Shown: piece after piece, positions 1-9,331 of the stretch
How positions within the stretch are numbered: position 1 is the stretch's first letter
How the letters are laid out: each line of letters opens with the position of its first letter
Assembly: GCF_039538005.1 (NCBI RefSeq)
Contig: NZ_BAABBO010000023.1
Location: 15,115 to 79,114 of the forward strand
Direction: 5' to 3'
DNA from: Allohahella marinimesophila
Lineage (GTDB): Bacteria; Pseudomonadota; Gammaproteobacteria; Pseudomonadales; Oleiphilaceae
Length of the DNA: 64,000 nucleotides
Program-made: the position numbers and the translations under genes
Notes under the pieces: generated by a model
What the model was told of the DNA's origin: nothing
The model's input: only the letters and a program-made list of their open reading frames with translations
Database searches by the model: none

Positions 1-2
1 AG

Positions 3-581
3 GCTCGACATCTGCACAAGCTCAATTTACTGCTAAGCCTGCTGTTCGCTCGCGGCACACCCCACCTGCTGGGTGGCGATGAACGAGGACGGACCCAGCT
101 CGGTAACAATAACGCGTACTGCCAGGACAACGAGATCAGTTGGCTCGACTGGCGCAAGGGTAGCGATCTGGTCCCCGTGGTGCAGGCTTTACTAGGTATC
201 AGGCAGCAGCTCGGCAGCCTCGGTAGTATCGTGCTGCCAGATGAGAACTGGTTCGGCGAGTCGAATGTTTGCGGGGTCGAGTGGCGAACTGACCATGGCG
301 CGCCAATGAATGCGAGCGAATGGGAGGAGCCGGGCTGCAGGAGTTTCAGTCTGCTGCTCGAGCGCGCGCCAACAGACGCCAGTGCGTCGCGTGAACGTTG
401 GGCCGTACTGCTGAATGGATCAACCAGGACAACAGCATTCAAGCTGCCATCGATGAGCCCGACGCACAGTTGGCGACCAATGCTGTCTCACGTCCACACC
501 GCCATCACTGAGGCTGCATGCACACTGCCGCCGACGAGCATTCAGGTGCTCCGCGCAATCAGCCAAGTGCTTCCAGCATAG
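3..581 (+). CDS. glgX: Glycogen debranching enzyme GlgX, 3' fragment
   Basis: This is the C-terminal part (about 192 codons) of a glycogen debranching isoamylase-type enzyme, which hydrolyses the alpha-1,6 branches left after phosphorylase action in cytoplasmic glycogen. The visible start lies outside the window. The diagnostic stretch is at the 5' edge: an LLFARGTPHLLGGDE segment followed by GNNNAYCQDNEISWLDW, the conserved GH13 region just after the catalytic barrel in GlgX. The remainder is the small C-terminal beta domain. The stop codon (579-581) lies inside the convergent glgC gene, a 23-base tail-to-tail overlap. The glycogen assignment is supported by glgC and glgA next door. The identity is sure; the length and integrity of the N-terminal part cannot be judged. 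Confidence 0.93.
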   Translation, partial: ARHLHKLNLLLSLLFARGTPHLLGGDERGRTQLGNNNAYCQDNEISWLDWRKGSDLVPVVQALLGIRQQLGSLGSIVLPDENWFGESNVCGVEWRTDHGAPMNASEWEEPGCRSFSLLLERAPTDASASRERWAVLLNGSTRTTAFKLPSMSPTHSWRPMLSHVHTAITEAACTLPPTSIQVLRAISQVLPA

Positions 582-1836
582 ATTGACTGACGAGCACGAT
601 GCCATCCGAATTGCGATGAAAACGTTCAGCATCGGCAGTTGCGTCGAAACCGATTTCGGTACCCTCAGGCACTCGGCAGTCGACATCCAATATGACCTTG
701 TTGAGGCGACAATGTCGTCCAATGTCGCAGTTTGGCAGAATGACGCAGTTTTCGATTGAAGCGTAAGAGTTCACTCTTACATTGTTGAACAGAATACTGT
801 TTTCCACGCTGCCGCCCGAGACGATACAGCCAGCAGATACCACCGAATTGGTTGCACTGCCTACACGATTGTCGTGGTTGTGAATGAATTTGGCGGCTGG
901 ACGCTGGTAGTGCATTGTCCGAATTGGCCAGCCATCGTCATAGAGGTCGAGCTTGGGCGTGAGTTTGGTAAGGTCCATATTCGCCTCCCAATACGCGGTC
1001 AGAGTGCCCACATCGCGCCAGTAAGGCTCGTCCGGATAATGCGGGTTCTGTATGCAGCTTCTGGAGAAGTCATGGGCAATGGTCTTGTGCTTGCCGATGA
1101 GGGCAGGGAGGATGTCCTGACCGAAATCATGGCTTGAATCGGGATTTTCGGCATCGTAATCCAGCAATTCATAGATTGTGGACGCATCGAAGATATAGAT
1201 GCCCATGCTTGCCAGACAGCGTCCCGGTTTGCCGGGTATCTCCGGCGGCTCAGCCGGCTTCTCCACGAAAGAGGTGATGTTGTTCGATTCATCAATCGCC
1301 ATGACGCCGAATCCACGCGCCTCATGCCTGTCAACCTCGATGCAGCCCACGGTGAGTACGGCACCCGAGTCGATGTGGTCCTGCAGCATCAAGCTGTAGT
1401 CCTGCTTGTAGACATGATCGCCCGCCAGTACCAGAATATGGTCGAAACCCCTGTTGTAGATCAGGCTCATATTCTGGAAAACGGCATCGGCAGTGCCCTG
1501 ATACCAGGTTTGCGCAGCTGTCTGCTGCTGGGCTGGCCACAGCTCGATGAATTCGTTGAAGTCGGGCCGCAGAAAGTTCCAGCCCCGCTGAACATGCTGG
1601 TTGAGGGTGTGCGAGCGATACTGGGTGAGCACCGCTATTCGTCTTATGCCGCTATTTACGCAGTTAGACAGTGGGAAGTCGATGATCTTGAATTTACCAG
1701 CGATCGGCACTGCCGGTTTGGCGCGATGATCAGTCAACTGCTTGAGTCTGGAGCCCCGCCCGCCGGCCAGTATGACGGCGAGCGTCTTGTTCAGTTCAAC
1801 ATTCAGACCAGGGCTGGGTGCTGCGGTAATCGTCAT
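559..1836 (-). CDS. glgC: Glucose-1-phosphate adenylyltransferase
   Basis: ADP-glucose pyrophosphorylase makes ADP-glucose from ATP and glucose-1-phosphate, the committed step of glycogen synthesis. The 425-residue product has the usual family length (E. coli is 431). Near the N-terminus is the nucleotidyltransferase signature LAVILAGGRGSRLKQLT with the KPAVPIAGKFKIIDFPLSNC segment. Further on are YQGTADAVFQN, the VLAGDHVYKQDY metal/nucleotide site and the FVEKP sugar-binding loop, followed by a C-terminal left-handed beta-helix. The ATG at 1836 was chosen because it sits just behind an AGAAGGAAG purine run and starts a typical MTITAAP N-terminus; an in-frame start at 1881 would add 15 untypical residues. 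The gene is divergent from glgA (137-base gap, shared promoter region) and convergent with glgX. Confidence 0.95.
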   Translation of the reverse strand: MTITAAPSPGLNVELNKTLAVILAGGRGSRLKQLTDHRAKPAVPIAGKFKIIDFPLSNCVNSGIRRIAVLTQYRSHTLNQHVQRGWNFLRPDFNEFIELWPAQQQTAAQTWYQGTADAVFQNMSLIYNRGFDHILVLAGDHVYKQDYSLMLQDHIDSGAVLTVGCIEVDRHEARGFGVMAIDESNNITSFVEKPAEPPEIPGKPGRCLASMGIYIFDASTIYELLDYDAENPDSSHDFGQDILPALIGKHKTIAHDFSRSCIQNPHYPDEPYWRDVGTLTAYWEANMDLTKLTPKLDLYDDGWPIRTMHYQRPAAKFIHNHDNRVGSATNSVVSAGCIVSGGSVENSILFNNVRVNSYASIENCVILPNCDIGRHCRLNKVILDVDCRVPEGTEIGFDATADAERFHRNSDGIVLVSQSMLEALG

Positions 1837-1973
1837 CTTCCTTCTCTCCCGAATCGCTTCGCAAATCATGTTGCTGCACAATGGATCTCCAGGAACGATG
1901 CCACGCAGTCCATTATCCAGGCTGTGGCAGGTCCATGCTATTCAAAGCTTAATCCGTCTGGACACCCTCTAAC

Positions 1974-3473
1974 ATGAATATACTTTTTGTCAGCGCTGAA
2001 GCCTATCCCTATATCAAGACAGGTGGTCTTGGTGATGTCGTTGGCAGTCTGCCAGAAGCCCTCAGCCAGCCGCCTTTCAATCATAGTGTGAAGATTCTGC
2101 TTCCGGCCTACAGGCAGATCAAGATCCAGTTTGACGATCTGGACCTGGTGGCGGAACTCGGTAATCCGTTTGGTTTTGGAGCCATGCGATTGCTACAGGG
2201 TAAGCGGGGCAACAAGGGCGCATGCTGCCTCCTACTCGAGTGTGATGTACTGTTTGACCGCGATGGCGGACCCTACATAGATACTGCAGGTCGTGACCAT
2301 CCTGACAACGCCGAGCGATTCGCTGCCCTGTGTTGGACTGGCGCTGTCATTACGCAGTATGGCGGGCTTATCGGCTGGCAGCCGGATCTGGTGCATGCGC
2401 ATGACTGGCAGGCTGGCCTGTTGCCCGCCTATCTGAAGGCCTGGGGTATGCGCTATCCTCCGGTGGTTTTTACCATACACAATCTGCAATTTACGGGCGC
2501 TTTCGAGCATGCTCAGTATTCAAGGACCTGTCTCCCGGAATCGCTCTACCACATGGAAGGGCTCGAATACTTTGGCCGCTATTCCATGCTCAAGGCCGGG
2601 ATCGTTTATAGCGACTGGTTGACCACGGTCAGTCCCACCTATGCCAGAGAAATCCAGACACCAGCCTATGGTTGTGGACTCGAGGGCTTGCTGAGCAACA
2701 GCAGACACAAACTGGATGGCATCCTGAATGGCGTCGATTATTCCGTGTGGAATCCCGAATCGGACACCTACCTGGCGCAGAACTATGATGTCAGCACCGC
2801 CAGCGAGGGCAAGACAGCCAACAAGCGGGCTTTGCAAAAGCTGCTGGGACTCGATCCTGTAGCCGACCAGCCGCTCTTTGGGGTTGTCAGCCGATTGAGT
2901 GAGCAGAAAGGTCTGGATTTGCTGGTGAGCTGTGTGGAGCATTTGATGGCTTCGGACGCGCAGCTCTGCTTGCTCGGCTCGGGCGACCCTCTGCTGGAAA
3001 AAACCTTCACCTTACTGGCTCAGCAGTATCCGGGTCGAATCGCTACAACCATCGGATATGAAGAAGCCTTGTCTCATCAGCTGCAGGCTGGCTGTGATTT
3101 TCTCTTCGTACCTTCTCGCTTCGAACCCTGCGGATTGACCCAGCTCTATGCGCTACGGTATGGCACCATACCGCTTGTCCGGCGCACTGGTGGGTTAGCC
3201 GATACCGTGTCGGACGCAGACGATACGACGAGTGCGGACCAGACATCTCCGTCAGACTTTCAGGCCCAGACGGGTATTGTGTTTGGCGACGCCAGTCCCG
3301 CAGCGCTCTCTGCGGCTATCAAACGGGCCATCACGCTGTATGATGACCCTCAACGTATGATTGAAGTAAGACGTGCAGCCATGCGACAGGACTTCAGCTG
3401 GAAGACTGCTGCCGAAGACTACGTCAGGCTGTACAGTATGCTCGTATCACCAGACATGAGGCCGGAAAGATAA
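1974..3473 (+). CDS. glgA: Glycogen synthase (ADP-glucose)
   Basis: This GT5-family glycogen synthase transfers glucose from ADP-glucose to the non-reducing end of alpha-1,4-glucan. The 499-residue product begins MNILFVSAEAYPYIKTGGLGDVVGSLP. Lys15 in the KTGGL motif is the ADP-glucose-binding lysine. The Rossmann GT-B halves are recognisable by HAHDWQAGLLPAYLK and FTIHNLQFTG in the N-domain and by VSRLSEQKGLDLL, PSRFEPCGLTQLYALRYGTIPLVRRTGGLADTV in the C-domain, which includes the catalytic Glu and the KTGGL-like second loop. The stop overlaps the next start by one base (TAATG), so the following gene is translationally coupled. Divergent glgC supplies its substrate. Confidence 0.96.
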   Translation: MNILFVSAEAYPYIKTGGLGDVVGSLPEALSQPPFNHSVKILLPAYRQIKIQFDDLDLVAELGNPFGFGAMRLLQGKRGNKGACCLLLECDVLFDRDGGPYIDTAGRDHPDNAERFAALCWTGAVITQYGGLIGWQPDLVHAHDWQAGLLPAYLKAWGMRYPPVVFTIHNLQFTGAFEHAQYSRTCLPESLYHMEGLEYFGRYSMLKAGIVYSDWLTTVSPTYAREIQTPAYGCGLEGLLSNSRHKLDGILNGVDYSVWNPESDTYLAQNYDVSTASEGKTANKRALQKLLGLDPVADQPLFGVVSRLSEQKGLDLLVSCVEHLMASDAQLCLLGSGDPLLEKTFTLLAQQYPGRIATTIGYEEALSHQLQAGCDFLFVPSRFEPCGLTQLYALRYGTIPLVRRTGGLADTVSDADDTTSADQTSPSDFQAQTGIVFGDASPAALSAAIKRAITLYDDPQRMIEVRRAAMRQDFSWKTAAEDYVRLYSMLVSPDMRPER

Positions 3474-3970
3474 TGGAAGTAGCAGAACAGAGCACAATAC
3501 ATGACAGCCCCGTTGGGTTTATCAACGCCTGGGTGCTGGAAAACCGGTTCAGGGAAGTAGCCTTTCTGGGTTCGGCACCACCGCTGTCACCCGCCCAGAT
3601 GCCTGATGTGCGGCTCAGTGATGCGTCCGGGATGGCACCCCTGGAGTTGTTGGGGTCTGCTATGCCGCCAGACTGCCTCGTGATTTCCGACTACCTCGAG
3701 TCCATGCAGGCCGAAGCTGCCACCCAGATGCTCGCCGGCTATCGTAATGCCCTGATCGTCTCGGTCATCGTCTTCGTCGATCTGGCTGAAGCGCCTTTGT
3801 CGGCTGGGGATTTCGTGGCGCTGGGCTTTCATCATCGCGCCAGCTTCGTGCATGACGCGCACCGGCTTGAAGCCTTCGAGTACAATATCAACTCCTACAA
3901 CTTCAAGCGCTTGTGGAATAATTCGGAAAACTGGGCCAATCCTGAAAATTTCGGGAAGTATTGGTGGTAG
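3473..3970 (+). CDS. Conserved hypothetical protein coupled to glgA (DUF6231-like)
   Basis: The function is unknown. The 165-residue product has no signal peptide or membrane segment and reads as a small soluble alpha/beta protein. A first half around VISDYLESM and ALIVSVIVFVDLAEAPL resembles a methyltransferase-like or receiver-like sandwich. The C-terminus is aromatic and Asn-rich (FEYNINSYNFKRLWNNSENWANPENFGKYWW). This WNN-SENWANP tail resembles the short proteobacterial family I remember as DUF6231; that link is from memory and tentative. The ATG overlaps the glgA stop by one base, which implies co-translation. The gene runs convergently into the lipocalin-like gene with only 7 bases between the stops. 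Confidence 0.75.
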   Translation: MEVAEQSTIHDSPVGFINAWVLENRFREVAFLGSAPPLSPAQMPDVRLSDASGMAPLELLGSAMPPDCLVISDYLESMQAEAATQMLAGYRNALIVSVIVFVDLAEAPLSAGDFVALGFHHRASFVHDAHRLEAFEYNINSYNFKRLWNNSENWANPENFGKYWW

Positions 3971-3977
3971 AGCCGAA

Positions 3978-5162
3978 CTAGTCTGCTGCCCGATAGCCGG
4001 TCAATTCCATATAGCCTATGCCAGCTGGGCTGCCTGACATGGGCTCAGCCTCGATTCTGCCTTCCCAGTAAGGAACGGTAGTCTGCATGAACTGCTCCGG
4101 GTTATCGGTAGAGAGCGTCCAGCCTAGTTGCAGCTCTGGTAACTCCAGACGCCAGCGTAACGGCAGTACGACGCCGTTTTTGAGGGTCGTCGATTGTAAT
4201 GGCGTGAGATCAATAGCGCCCTGATCAAGCGTCTGGGCATGCCCATCCGCTGCCACCAAGGTGCCGCTGAAGTTGTCCTGGCCGAGTGCGCTTCGAAGAC
4301 GATAGATCATGAGTTTCCGCCCGTCGTCGAGATGCAGCGCAAACCAGTCCCAGCCTGTCTGGTCCTCTGCGAGAAATGTCGAACTCCACTCTCTGTCCAG
4401 CCAGGCCAGGCCCTCTAGCGCAATTGACCCGTCCTTGGACATAACCCTACCTTCGATCGCGATGTTTGGGTGACTGTAGTAGTAACTGGCCTGACCATCT
4501 GAGGACTTCCGACTGTAGCCCTTGTCACCCTGCAACACTATTGGTCCCAATTCACGCAGCTCGAACGCCAGCTGCTTGTCGCCTACCGAAAAGTGCAGTG
4601 CCGCCGGGAGCAGGGCACCCGCTTGCCGGCTTTTCAGTAGCCAGTCATCAAGCCAGGCTTCGAAACCATGCTCTAGAATATCATCAACACTGCTGACCCC
4701 GGCCTGGCCGATCCCGCCTCGTGCAAAGCGTTGCTCGAACTGATGTCCGCCGGCCTCCGGCAGTAAAACCGGGGGCGACAATGCCGCGTGAGCCATCCAG
4801 ATGACCGGGCTTTCCCAGCCTTCCGCTCTTGACTCATCGCCCAGGGCAGTGCGGAACAGGGTCCATTGCAGTCCCCAGTCCCGGTCCTGCTCGTCCTTCA
4901 TGTTGGCGGTGAGATACCACCATTCGATTCTGAATCCGGGGTGCGGTGCATGATCTTGTGGAAACTGGAACTGACGACCGGGAGTAACCTGTCGGAACTC
5001 TGCGCTCGCTGAGCTGGCAGACTGGGACGGCGTATTGTGCAAAATGCTGTCGTATTGCTCTGTTCCTCTCGCCTGAGGCTGCGAATGAAGTGAGGCGAGG
5101 ACTGACGCAATGACAAGATGCTTTCGTAGCTGGCGCCACTGGCGTGCTGGACCGTGTCTCAT
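3978..5162 (-). CDS. AttH/CrtC-like lipocalin-domain protein
   Basis: The 394-residue product belongs to the family with tandem lipocalin-like domains that includes AttH and hydroxyneurosporene synthase (CrtC). The hallmarks are FPQDHAPHPGFRIEWWYLTANM near residue 75 and LAWLDREWSSTFLAEDQTGWDWFALHLDDGRKLMIYRLR in the C-terminal half. The N-terminus (RKHLVIASVLASLHSQPQARG) is a plausible signal peptide, so a periplasmic location is likely. It is the last gene of an ABC operon and overlaps the permease by ATGA (ATG 5160-5162, TGA 5159-5161); that overlap fixes the start. In AttEFGH-type systems the protein is thought to handle a hydrophobic ligand passed by the transporter. A role in carotenoid synthesis is unlikely, as no carotenoid genes are nearby. 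Confidence 0.85.
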   Translation of the reverse strand: MRHGPARQWRQLRKHLVIASVLASLHSQPQARGTEQYDSILHNTPSQSASSASAEFRQVTPGRQFQFPQDHAPHPGFRIEWWYLTANMKDEQDRDWGLQWTLFRTALGDESRAEGWESPVIWMAHAALSPPVLLPEAGGHQFEQRFARGGIGQAGVSSVDDILEHGFEAWLDDWLLKSRQAGALLPAALHFSVGDKQLAFELRELGPIVLQGDKGYSRKSSDGQASYYYSHPNIAIEGRVMSKDGSIALEGLAWLDREWSSTFLAEDQTGWDWFALHLDDGRKLMIYRLRSALGQDNFSGTLVAADGHAQTLDQGAIDLTPLQSTTLKNGVVLPLRWRLELPELQLGWTLSTDNPEQFMQTTVPYWEGRIEAEPMSGSPAGIGYMELTGYRAAD

Positions 5163-7708
5163 GTGTCTGCACCCAGCTGATTGATAGCGCCTGACAGCTG
5201 ACGCCCGAGCCTGACCTGGACCAATGCCAGGGCCCCGACGACCACACCGAAGGAGAGAAGACCGAGCTGTACAAAAGGCAGCCACTCCAGTTCGAGCGGC
5301 ATGCTCCAGCCAAAGGAGACGATGTTCAGGCGGTTGACCAGCGCCCAGGCGAGCGCGATGCCCAACGGTATGCTGAGCAGCCAGGTAAGCAAGGCCATGG
5401 CGATCACAGGGACCATGGTCAGCAGAGCAATCTCGATTCGAGATAGACCGAGTGCTCGCCAGAGGGCCAGCTCCGGCAGACGCTGACTCATGAGACCAAG
5501 CAGGGCAGCGAGCAAAGCCACTCCGGCGATGAGTAAGGTCAGCACATTGAGTGCTGCCGTGACCGCAAATGTTCGGTCAAAGATATTCAGTGACATCGTT
5601 CTCAGATCGTTCTGGAGGAGCCACTGAGCGGCTGGGATACCGGCCTGATCCAGCGCGGCGGTTGCCAGTGCTTCGCTGTCGGATCTTTCCGGATTCAGCC
5701 ATAGCGAGGTGCCGAGACCCTCGGCATTCGGCCAGGCTGACTGCATGGCCGCAGCCGGCAGATATAGCGCAAATTCTGCATTGCCATAGTCATGGACGAT
5801 ACCCTCGATGCGCATGTGTACAGCCTCCGACCCATTGTCCACTACGATGGCATCACCGGGCTTGAGCCCACGCAGATAGCTCGCCTGCTCATTGACAAGA
5901 ACCGGAAGTGGCTGCCTGCTGGCGGCATCGTAAGCCAGCCAGTTGCTGAGCGAACCATCGGCCAGCGGAAGCGACTTACTGTCCGGTGCAGACACATCAA
6001 AGCCTCGAATCTGTGTCGGGCGGTTCAGCCATCGCGTTTCGATGCCAGTGCGCTGATGGGCGGCTACAAGCCAGCCCGTCTCAAGTCCACTGGCTATCAG
6101 ATTCGTAACGATTGAATCAGTGGCAATATGTGGTCCAGAGGTTTGAGTCGGGGCAATGAAAATGTCGGCCGAGAGGCGACTTTCAAGCCAGTCTTCGAGG
6201 GCGGTTCTGAAGCTGCCGACCATGAGCTCGATGCCACCGGCGGCGCTGAGTGACAGCAACAGCGCCATCATGGCGGGTCTTAAAGCCGGTAGTTGCACGC
6301 TCGCTTCCGCCGCAAGCCAGCGTCGGAACAGCCGGACCCGGTCGCCCCCGCCATCCCGCCCTGGATCAATGGCCGCTGGACTCCAGAAAGACAATCCCCG
6401 ACGCAGCACAGCTGGCAAAAGCAAGGCCGTACCAAGCAAGGTAAGACCGATGGCAAGAAATCCTTGCGTTGGGTCGACAAGCCCCTGCGCCAGCGTTGCA
6501 CCGCCGGTAATACACATGAGCAGTCCAAGACCCAAGCCAACGATATCGACCGGCACGGTCGAGCGGAAGCGGCTTACTTTTTTATTTCCGACAATTCTGC
6601 TGAGCACTGGCACGGTCACTGCCAGGATAAGTCCTGAAAGACTCAGCAACCATGCCACGCCGATGGTGTCCGGGCGTAGCAGAAGCTGTGCTGGCATTGA
6701 TGCACCGTAGAGATTGCTCAAAGTTGCGGCTACCTCTGGCAGCAGCGTCAGCGCTATGAAATAGCCAACGCCCAGGCCGATACTGGTACCAGCGATACTC
6801 CAAACGACTGTCTCTGCCAGGACGGCGCCCATCAGCCAGCGAAAAGACACGCCAAGATCGAGCAGAACAGAAAAGGTCTGCTGGCGATAGATCAGCGCGA
6901 AGCGTTGTGCGCTGAAGACGATAAAAGTGCCGACCACGAAGGCGAGCAAACCCAGCGCATCGAGATGTTGGTGGAGACTGGCTGTCAGCTCCTTCAGATC
7001 CGGAACGGTGGTATCCCGTTGCAACCTGAGACCCGTCGGCAGGGCGGCTGCAAGGGCATTGAGCTCCGTTTCGCTGAGAGCGCCTGTTGCCAGATAGCTG
7101 AAAACGTCGAGTTCGGCATATTGCGGAAAAAGCGTGCGCGCGGCTGCGATATCCATGAAGGCCGTTTCGCCAGCCGGTGTCGAGGTGTCAATGGTCACTG
7201 GTGGTAGCGACTGTCCACTGCGTAGTCGCAGGGGCTCGCCTTCAGCTGCACCGAGGTTTTTTGCTGCACCGGCTGATAGCGTCATCGAATAGGGTGGCTG
7301 GATCAGGTCGAGCCAACGATCGCCAGCGTCAGCCCTTGCTCCCCCTGCACCCGGCAGAGCGAGCAGGTCACTGGCGAATATTCGCAACGAGCCGCCATTT
7401 TCGAGTCGAACCTGTTCTTCGATGACCGGAAACAGGCTGGTAAAACCCGCCCGGCGCAGATCGATATAATCCTCGGCAGGCACTCCCTGAGACGTGCTGC
7501 CTTGTATCCGCCAGGCTATGCTGGCACCAGAAACACGATTCGCTGTCTCGTAGCTGGCGATAGCCTCGGCATTGATGAGCTGCACCGCTGCCCATAGGGC
7601 GACGCCGGCCACCAGGCCGGTCATCAGAAACAGACTTTGCCATGGGTGATAGCGATAGTGGCTCAACAAGGTCTTGACCACTGTAAAGCCAGTGCTCGCT
7701 CTCAGCAC
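5159..7708 (-). CDS. FtsX-family ABC transporter permease, long form (AttFG-like)
   Basis: The 849-residue inner-membrane permease has the FtsX/MacB arrangement in duplicate. An N-terminal TM (WQSLFLMTGLVAGVALWAAV) is followed by a periplasmic domain and three TM helices (LGLLAFVVGTFIVFS, MGAVLAETVVWSIAGTSIGLGVGYF, and one near 350). A second half then has its own TM (PALRPAMMALLLSLSAAGGIEL), periplasmic domain and three C-terminal TMs ending near FVQLGLLSFGVVVGALALV. This looks like the fusion of two permeases (AttF plus AttG). GTG is the start codon; it overlaps the ATPase stop by 7 bases. With the LolD-like ATPase and the AttH-like protein it should form a lipid or lipoprotein-handling exporter. 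The substrate is not evident. Confidence 0.88.
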   Translation of the reverse strand: MLRASTGFTVVKTLLSHYRYHPWQSLFLMTGLVAGVALWAAVQLINAEAIASYETANRVSGASIAWRIQGSTSQGVPAEDYIDLRRAGFTSLFPVIEEQVRLENGGSLRIFASDLLALPGAGGARADAGDRWLDLIQPPYSMTLSAGAAKNLGAAEGEPLRLRSGQSLPPVTIDTSTPAGETAFMDIAAARTLFPQYAELDVFSYLATGALSETELNALAAALPTGLRLQRDTTVPDLKELTASLHQHLDALGLLAFVVGTFIVFSAQRFALIYRQQTFSVLLDLGVSFRWLMGAVLAETVVWSIAGTSIGLGVGYFIALTLLPEVAATLSNLYGASMPAQLLLRPDTIGVAWLLSLSGLILAVTVPVLSRIVGNKKVSRFRSTVPVDIVGLGLGLLMCITGGATLAQGLVDPTQGFLAIGLTLLGTALLLPAVLRRGLSFWSPAAIDPGRDGGGDRVRLFRRWLAAEASVQLPALRPAMMALLLSLSAAGGIELMVGSFRTALEDWLESRLSADIFIAPTQTSGPHIATDSIVTNLIASGLETGWLVAAHQRTGIETRWLNRPTQIRGFDVSAPDSKSLPLADGSLSNWLAYDAASRQPLPVLVNEQASYLRGLKPGDAIVVDNGSEAVHMRIEGIVHDYGNAEFALYLPAAAMQSAWPNAEGLGTSLWLNPERSDSEALATAALDQAGIPAAQWLLQNDLRTMSLNIFDRTFAVTAALNVLTLLIAGVALLAALLGLMSQRLPELALWRALGLSRIEIALLTMVPVIAMALLTWLLSIPLGIALAWALVNRLNIVSFGWSMPLELEWLPFVQLGLLSFGVVVGALALVQVRLGRQLSGAINQLGADT

Positions 7709-8379
7709 GTCGGCATATCCAGCCGACCAGTTTGAAGCCTGAAGATCGAATTGTGAGTCTCGGCCAGCGGCTGGCTGTGGGTGGCGGTCAGTAGTGCCGC
7801 ACCCGTGCCGGCGGCCAGCTCAATGAGAAGTCCTGAGACAGTGCTGCTGGTATTGCTGTCCAGGCTGCCAGTCGGCTCATCGGCCAGAATCAGCAGTGGC
7901 TTGTGATTGAGGGCACGAGCGATGCCGACCCGCTGCTGTTGACCACCGGATAGCTGGGCAGGATATTTCTGCAGCTGATCGCCAAGCTCGAGCGTTTCGA
8001 TGAGAAAGGCTTCATGCTCAGGGTCAACACTTTGGTTCAGTGCTGCCATGAGACGGATATTATCCATCACGCGGAGCGTCATGATCAGACGAAACTGCTG
8101 GAAGATAAGGCCAATGTGTCTGCGGCGGAAATCAGCGAGTGCGGCGTCGCTCATATTGCCTAGATGATGACCCGAAATGAATATTCTACCGGCGTCCGGC
8201 TGAACGAGTCCGGCTACGAGTTGCAACAGCGTGCTCTTGCCGCTGCCACTTTCGCCAGTCAATGCGGCCGACTTGCCAGCAGTCATGCGAAAGCTCACGC
8301 CATCGACGACTTGCAATCGACCGTCCGGTTGTTCAAAGGCCTTACAGAGGTCTTCGACGACCAGTACTTCTTCGGCCAT
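7702..8379 (-). CDS. LolD/MacB-type ABC transporter ATP-binding protein
   Basis: This cytoplasmic ATPase subunit drives the neighbouring permease. The 225-residue product contains Walker A GESGSGKSTLLQLVAGL, the Q-loop, the signature LSGGQQQRVGIARAL, Walker B LLILADEPTGSLD and the H-loop ATHS. The DEPTGSLDSNTS sequence and size are typical of the LolD/MacB/FtsE branch that pairs with FtsX-type permeases. The start at 8379 is set by AAAGGAG seven bases upstream of the ATG; an upstream in-frame start at 8460 has no such site and reaches into the preceding gene. It is the first gene of the three-gene export operon, 16 bases downstream of the amidohydrolase gene. Confidence 0.92.
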   Translation of the reverse strand: MAEEVLVVEDLCKAFEQPDGRLQVVDGVSFRMTAGKSAALTGESGSGKSTLLQLVAGLVQPDAGRIFISGHHLGNMSDAALADFRRRHIGLIFQQFRLIMTLRVMDNIRLMAALNQSVDPEHEAFLIETLELGDQLQKYPAQLSGGQQQRVGIARALNHKPLLILADEPTGSLDSNTSSTVSGLLIELAAGTGAALLTATHSQPLAETHNSIFRLQTGRLDMPTC

Positions 8380-8395
8380 CACGGCTCCTTTGAAC

Positions 8396-9331
8396 TCATT
8401 CGAAATATTGCTGAAACAGACGAAATGCGGCCTGATGAACAATGCCATGCACTTCTGCAAGTCGCTTGAGATTTTTCATATACCCACCGCCAATCACACA
8501 GGCTATAGGGATCCGGCGGTCCAGGCAGGCCTCGATCACATGGGTATCACGCTTGAAGATGGCGGCGTCATCAAGCTCGAGCAAACCGAGTGCGTCCTCG
8601 CGATGCACATCTGCGCCGGCGTCATACAGGACCAGGTCAGGCTGATGTCGATCCAGCAGCAGGGGCCAGTAAGCGTCGAGTAGTCGCAGGTATTCCTTCG
8701 AACTGCACCCTTTCTCGACTTCGATATCGTAGTCACTCTCCGCCTTGTCGAAAGGGTAGTTCGCTCGACAATGCACGGATACCGTGAGCGCATTCGGATC
8801 ATTGGAGAGTATACGAGCGGTGCCATCACCCTGATGCACATCACAATCGAGAATCAGCACCCGTTCCACATCGGGCCGGCTCAGGGCGTAGCGAGCGGTG
8901 ACGGCAAGGTCGTTGAAGATGCAGAAGCCTCGGGCTTCGGCATGGTGAGCGTGATGGGTGCCGCCGGCAAGATGACCTGCGAGCCCGAATTCCAGCGCGA
9001 GATCAGCGGTGAGCATGGTCCCTCGAACTGCCGTGAAAGTTCGCTGCATGAGACCGGGGGACCAGGGCAGGCCGAGCTTGCGACGGGCCTGAACCGTGAA
9101 GTCATCCTGGCGGAAAGCCTCGATATAGGCCGCGTCATGGGCCATGGCAATATAGTCCATGGTATCCACTTGGGAATCTGCAAAGTGCGACGGCGGGTGA
9201 GGCGGATTGTTGTGGAACAAGCCCAGGCCATGCAGTCGTTCATGGAGTAGTGCGAACTTCTGCATGGGAAACCGGTGGCCCGTCGGGAAAGGAGGACTGT
9301 AGCAGGGATGGTAGACGAGAGGTAAAGGCAA
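8396..9331 (-). CDS. Histone-deacetylase-family zinc amidohydrolase
   Basis: The 311-residue product has the arginase/deacetylase fold used by bacterial acetylpolyamine and acetoin-utilisation amidohydrolases. The catalytic tandem histidines are in GGTHHAHHAEARGFCIFND. The zinc ligands are the Asp and His of LDCDVHQGDGTA and the Asp of LYDAGADVHREDALG, and the transition-state Tyr lies in CVIGGGYMKNL. It should deacetylate a small amide or lysine side chain in the cytoplasm; the substrate cannot be read. The start is TTG (LPLVYHPCY), directly abutting the TGA stop of the upstream gene, so coupling to that gene is likely. No strong ribosome-binding site is visible, and a start a few codons further in is possible. 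Confidence 0.9.
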   Translation of the reverse strand: MPLPLVYHPCYSPPFPTGHRFPMQKFALLHERLHGLGLFHNNPPHPPSHFADSQVDTMDYIAMAHDAAYIEAFRQDDFTVQARRKLGLPWSPGLMQRTFTAVRGTMLTADLALEFGLAGHLAGGTHHAHHAEARGFCIFNDLAVTARYALSRPDVERVLILDCDVHQGDGTARILSNDPNALTVSVHCRANYPFDKAESDYDIEVEKGCSSKEYLRLLDAYWPLLLDRHQPDLVLYDAGADVHREDALGLLELDDAAIFKRDTHVIEACLDRRIPIACVIGGGYMKNLKRLAEVHGIVHQAAFRLFQQYFE

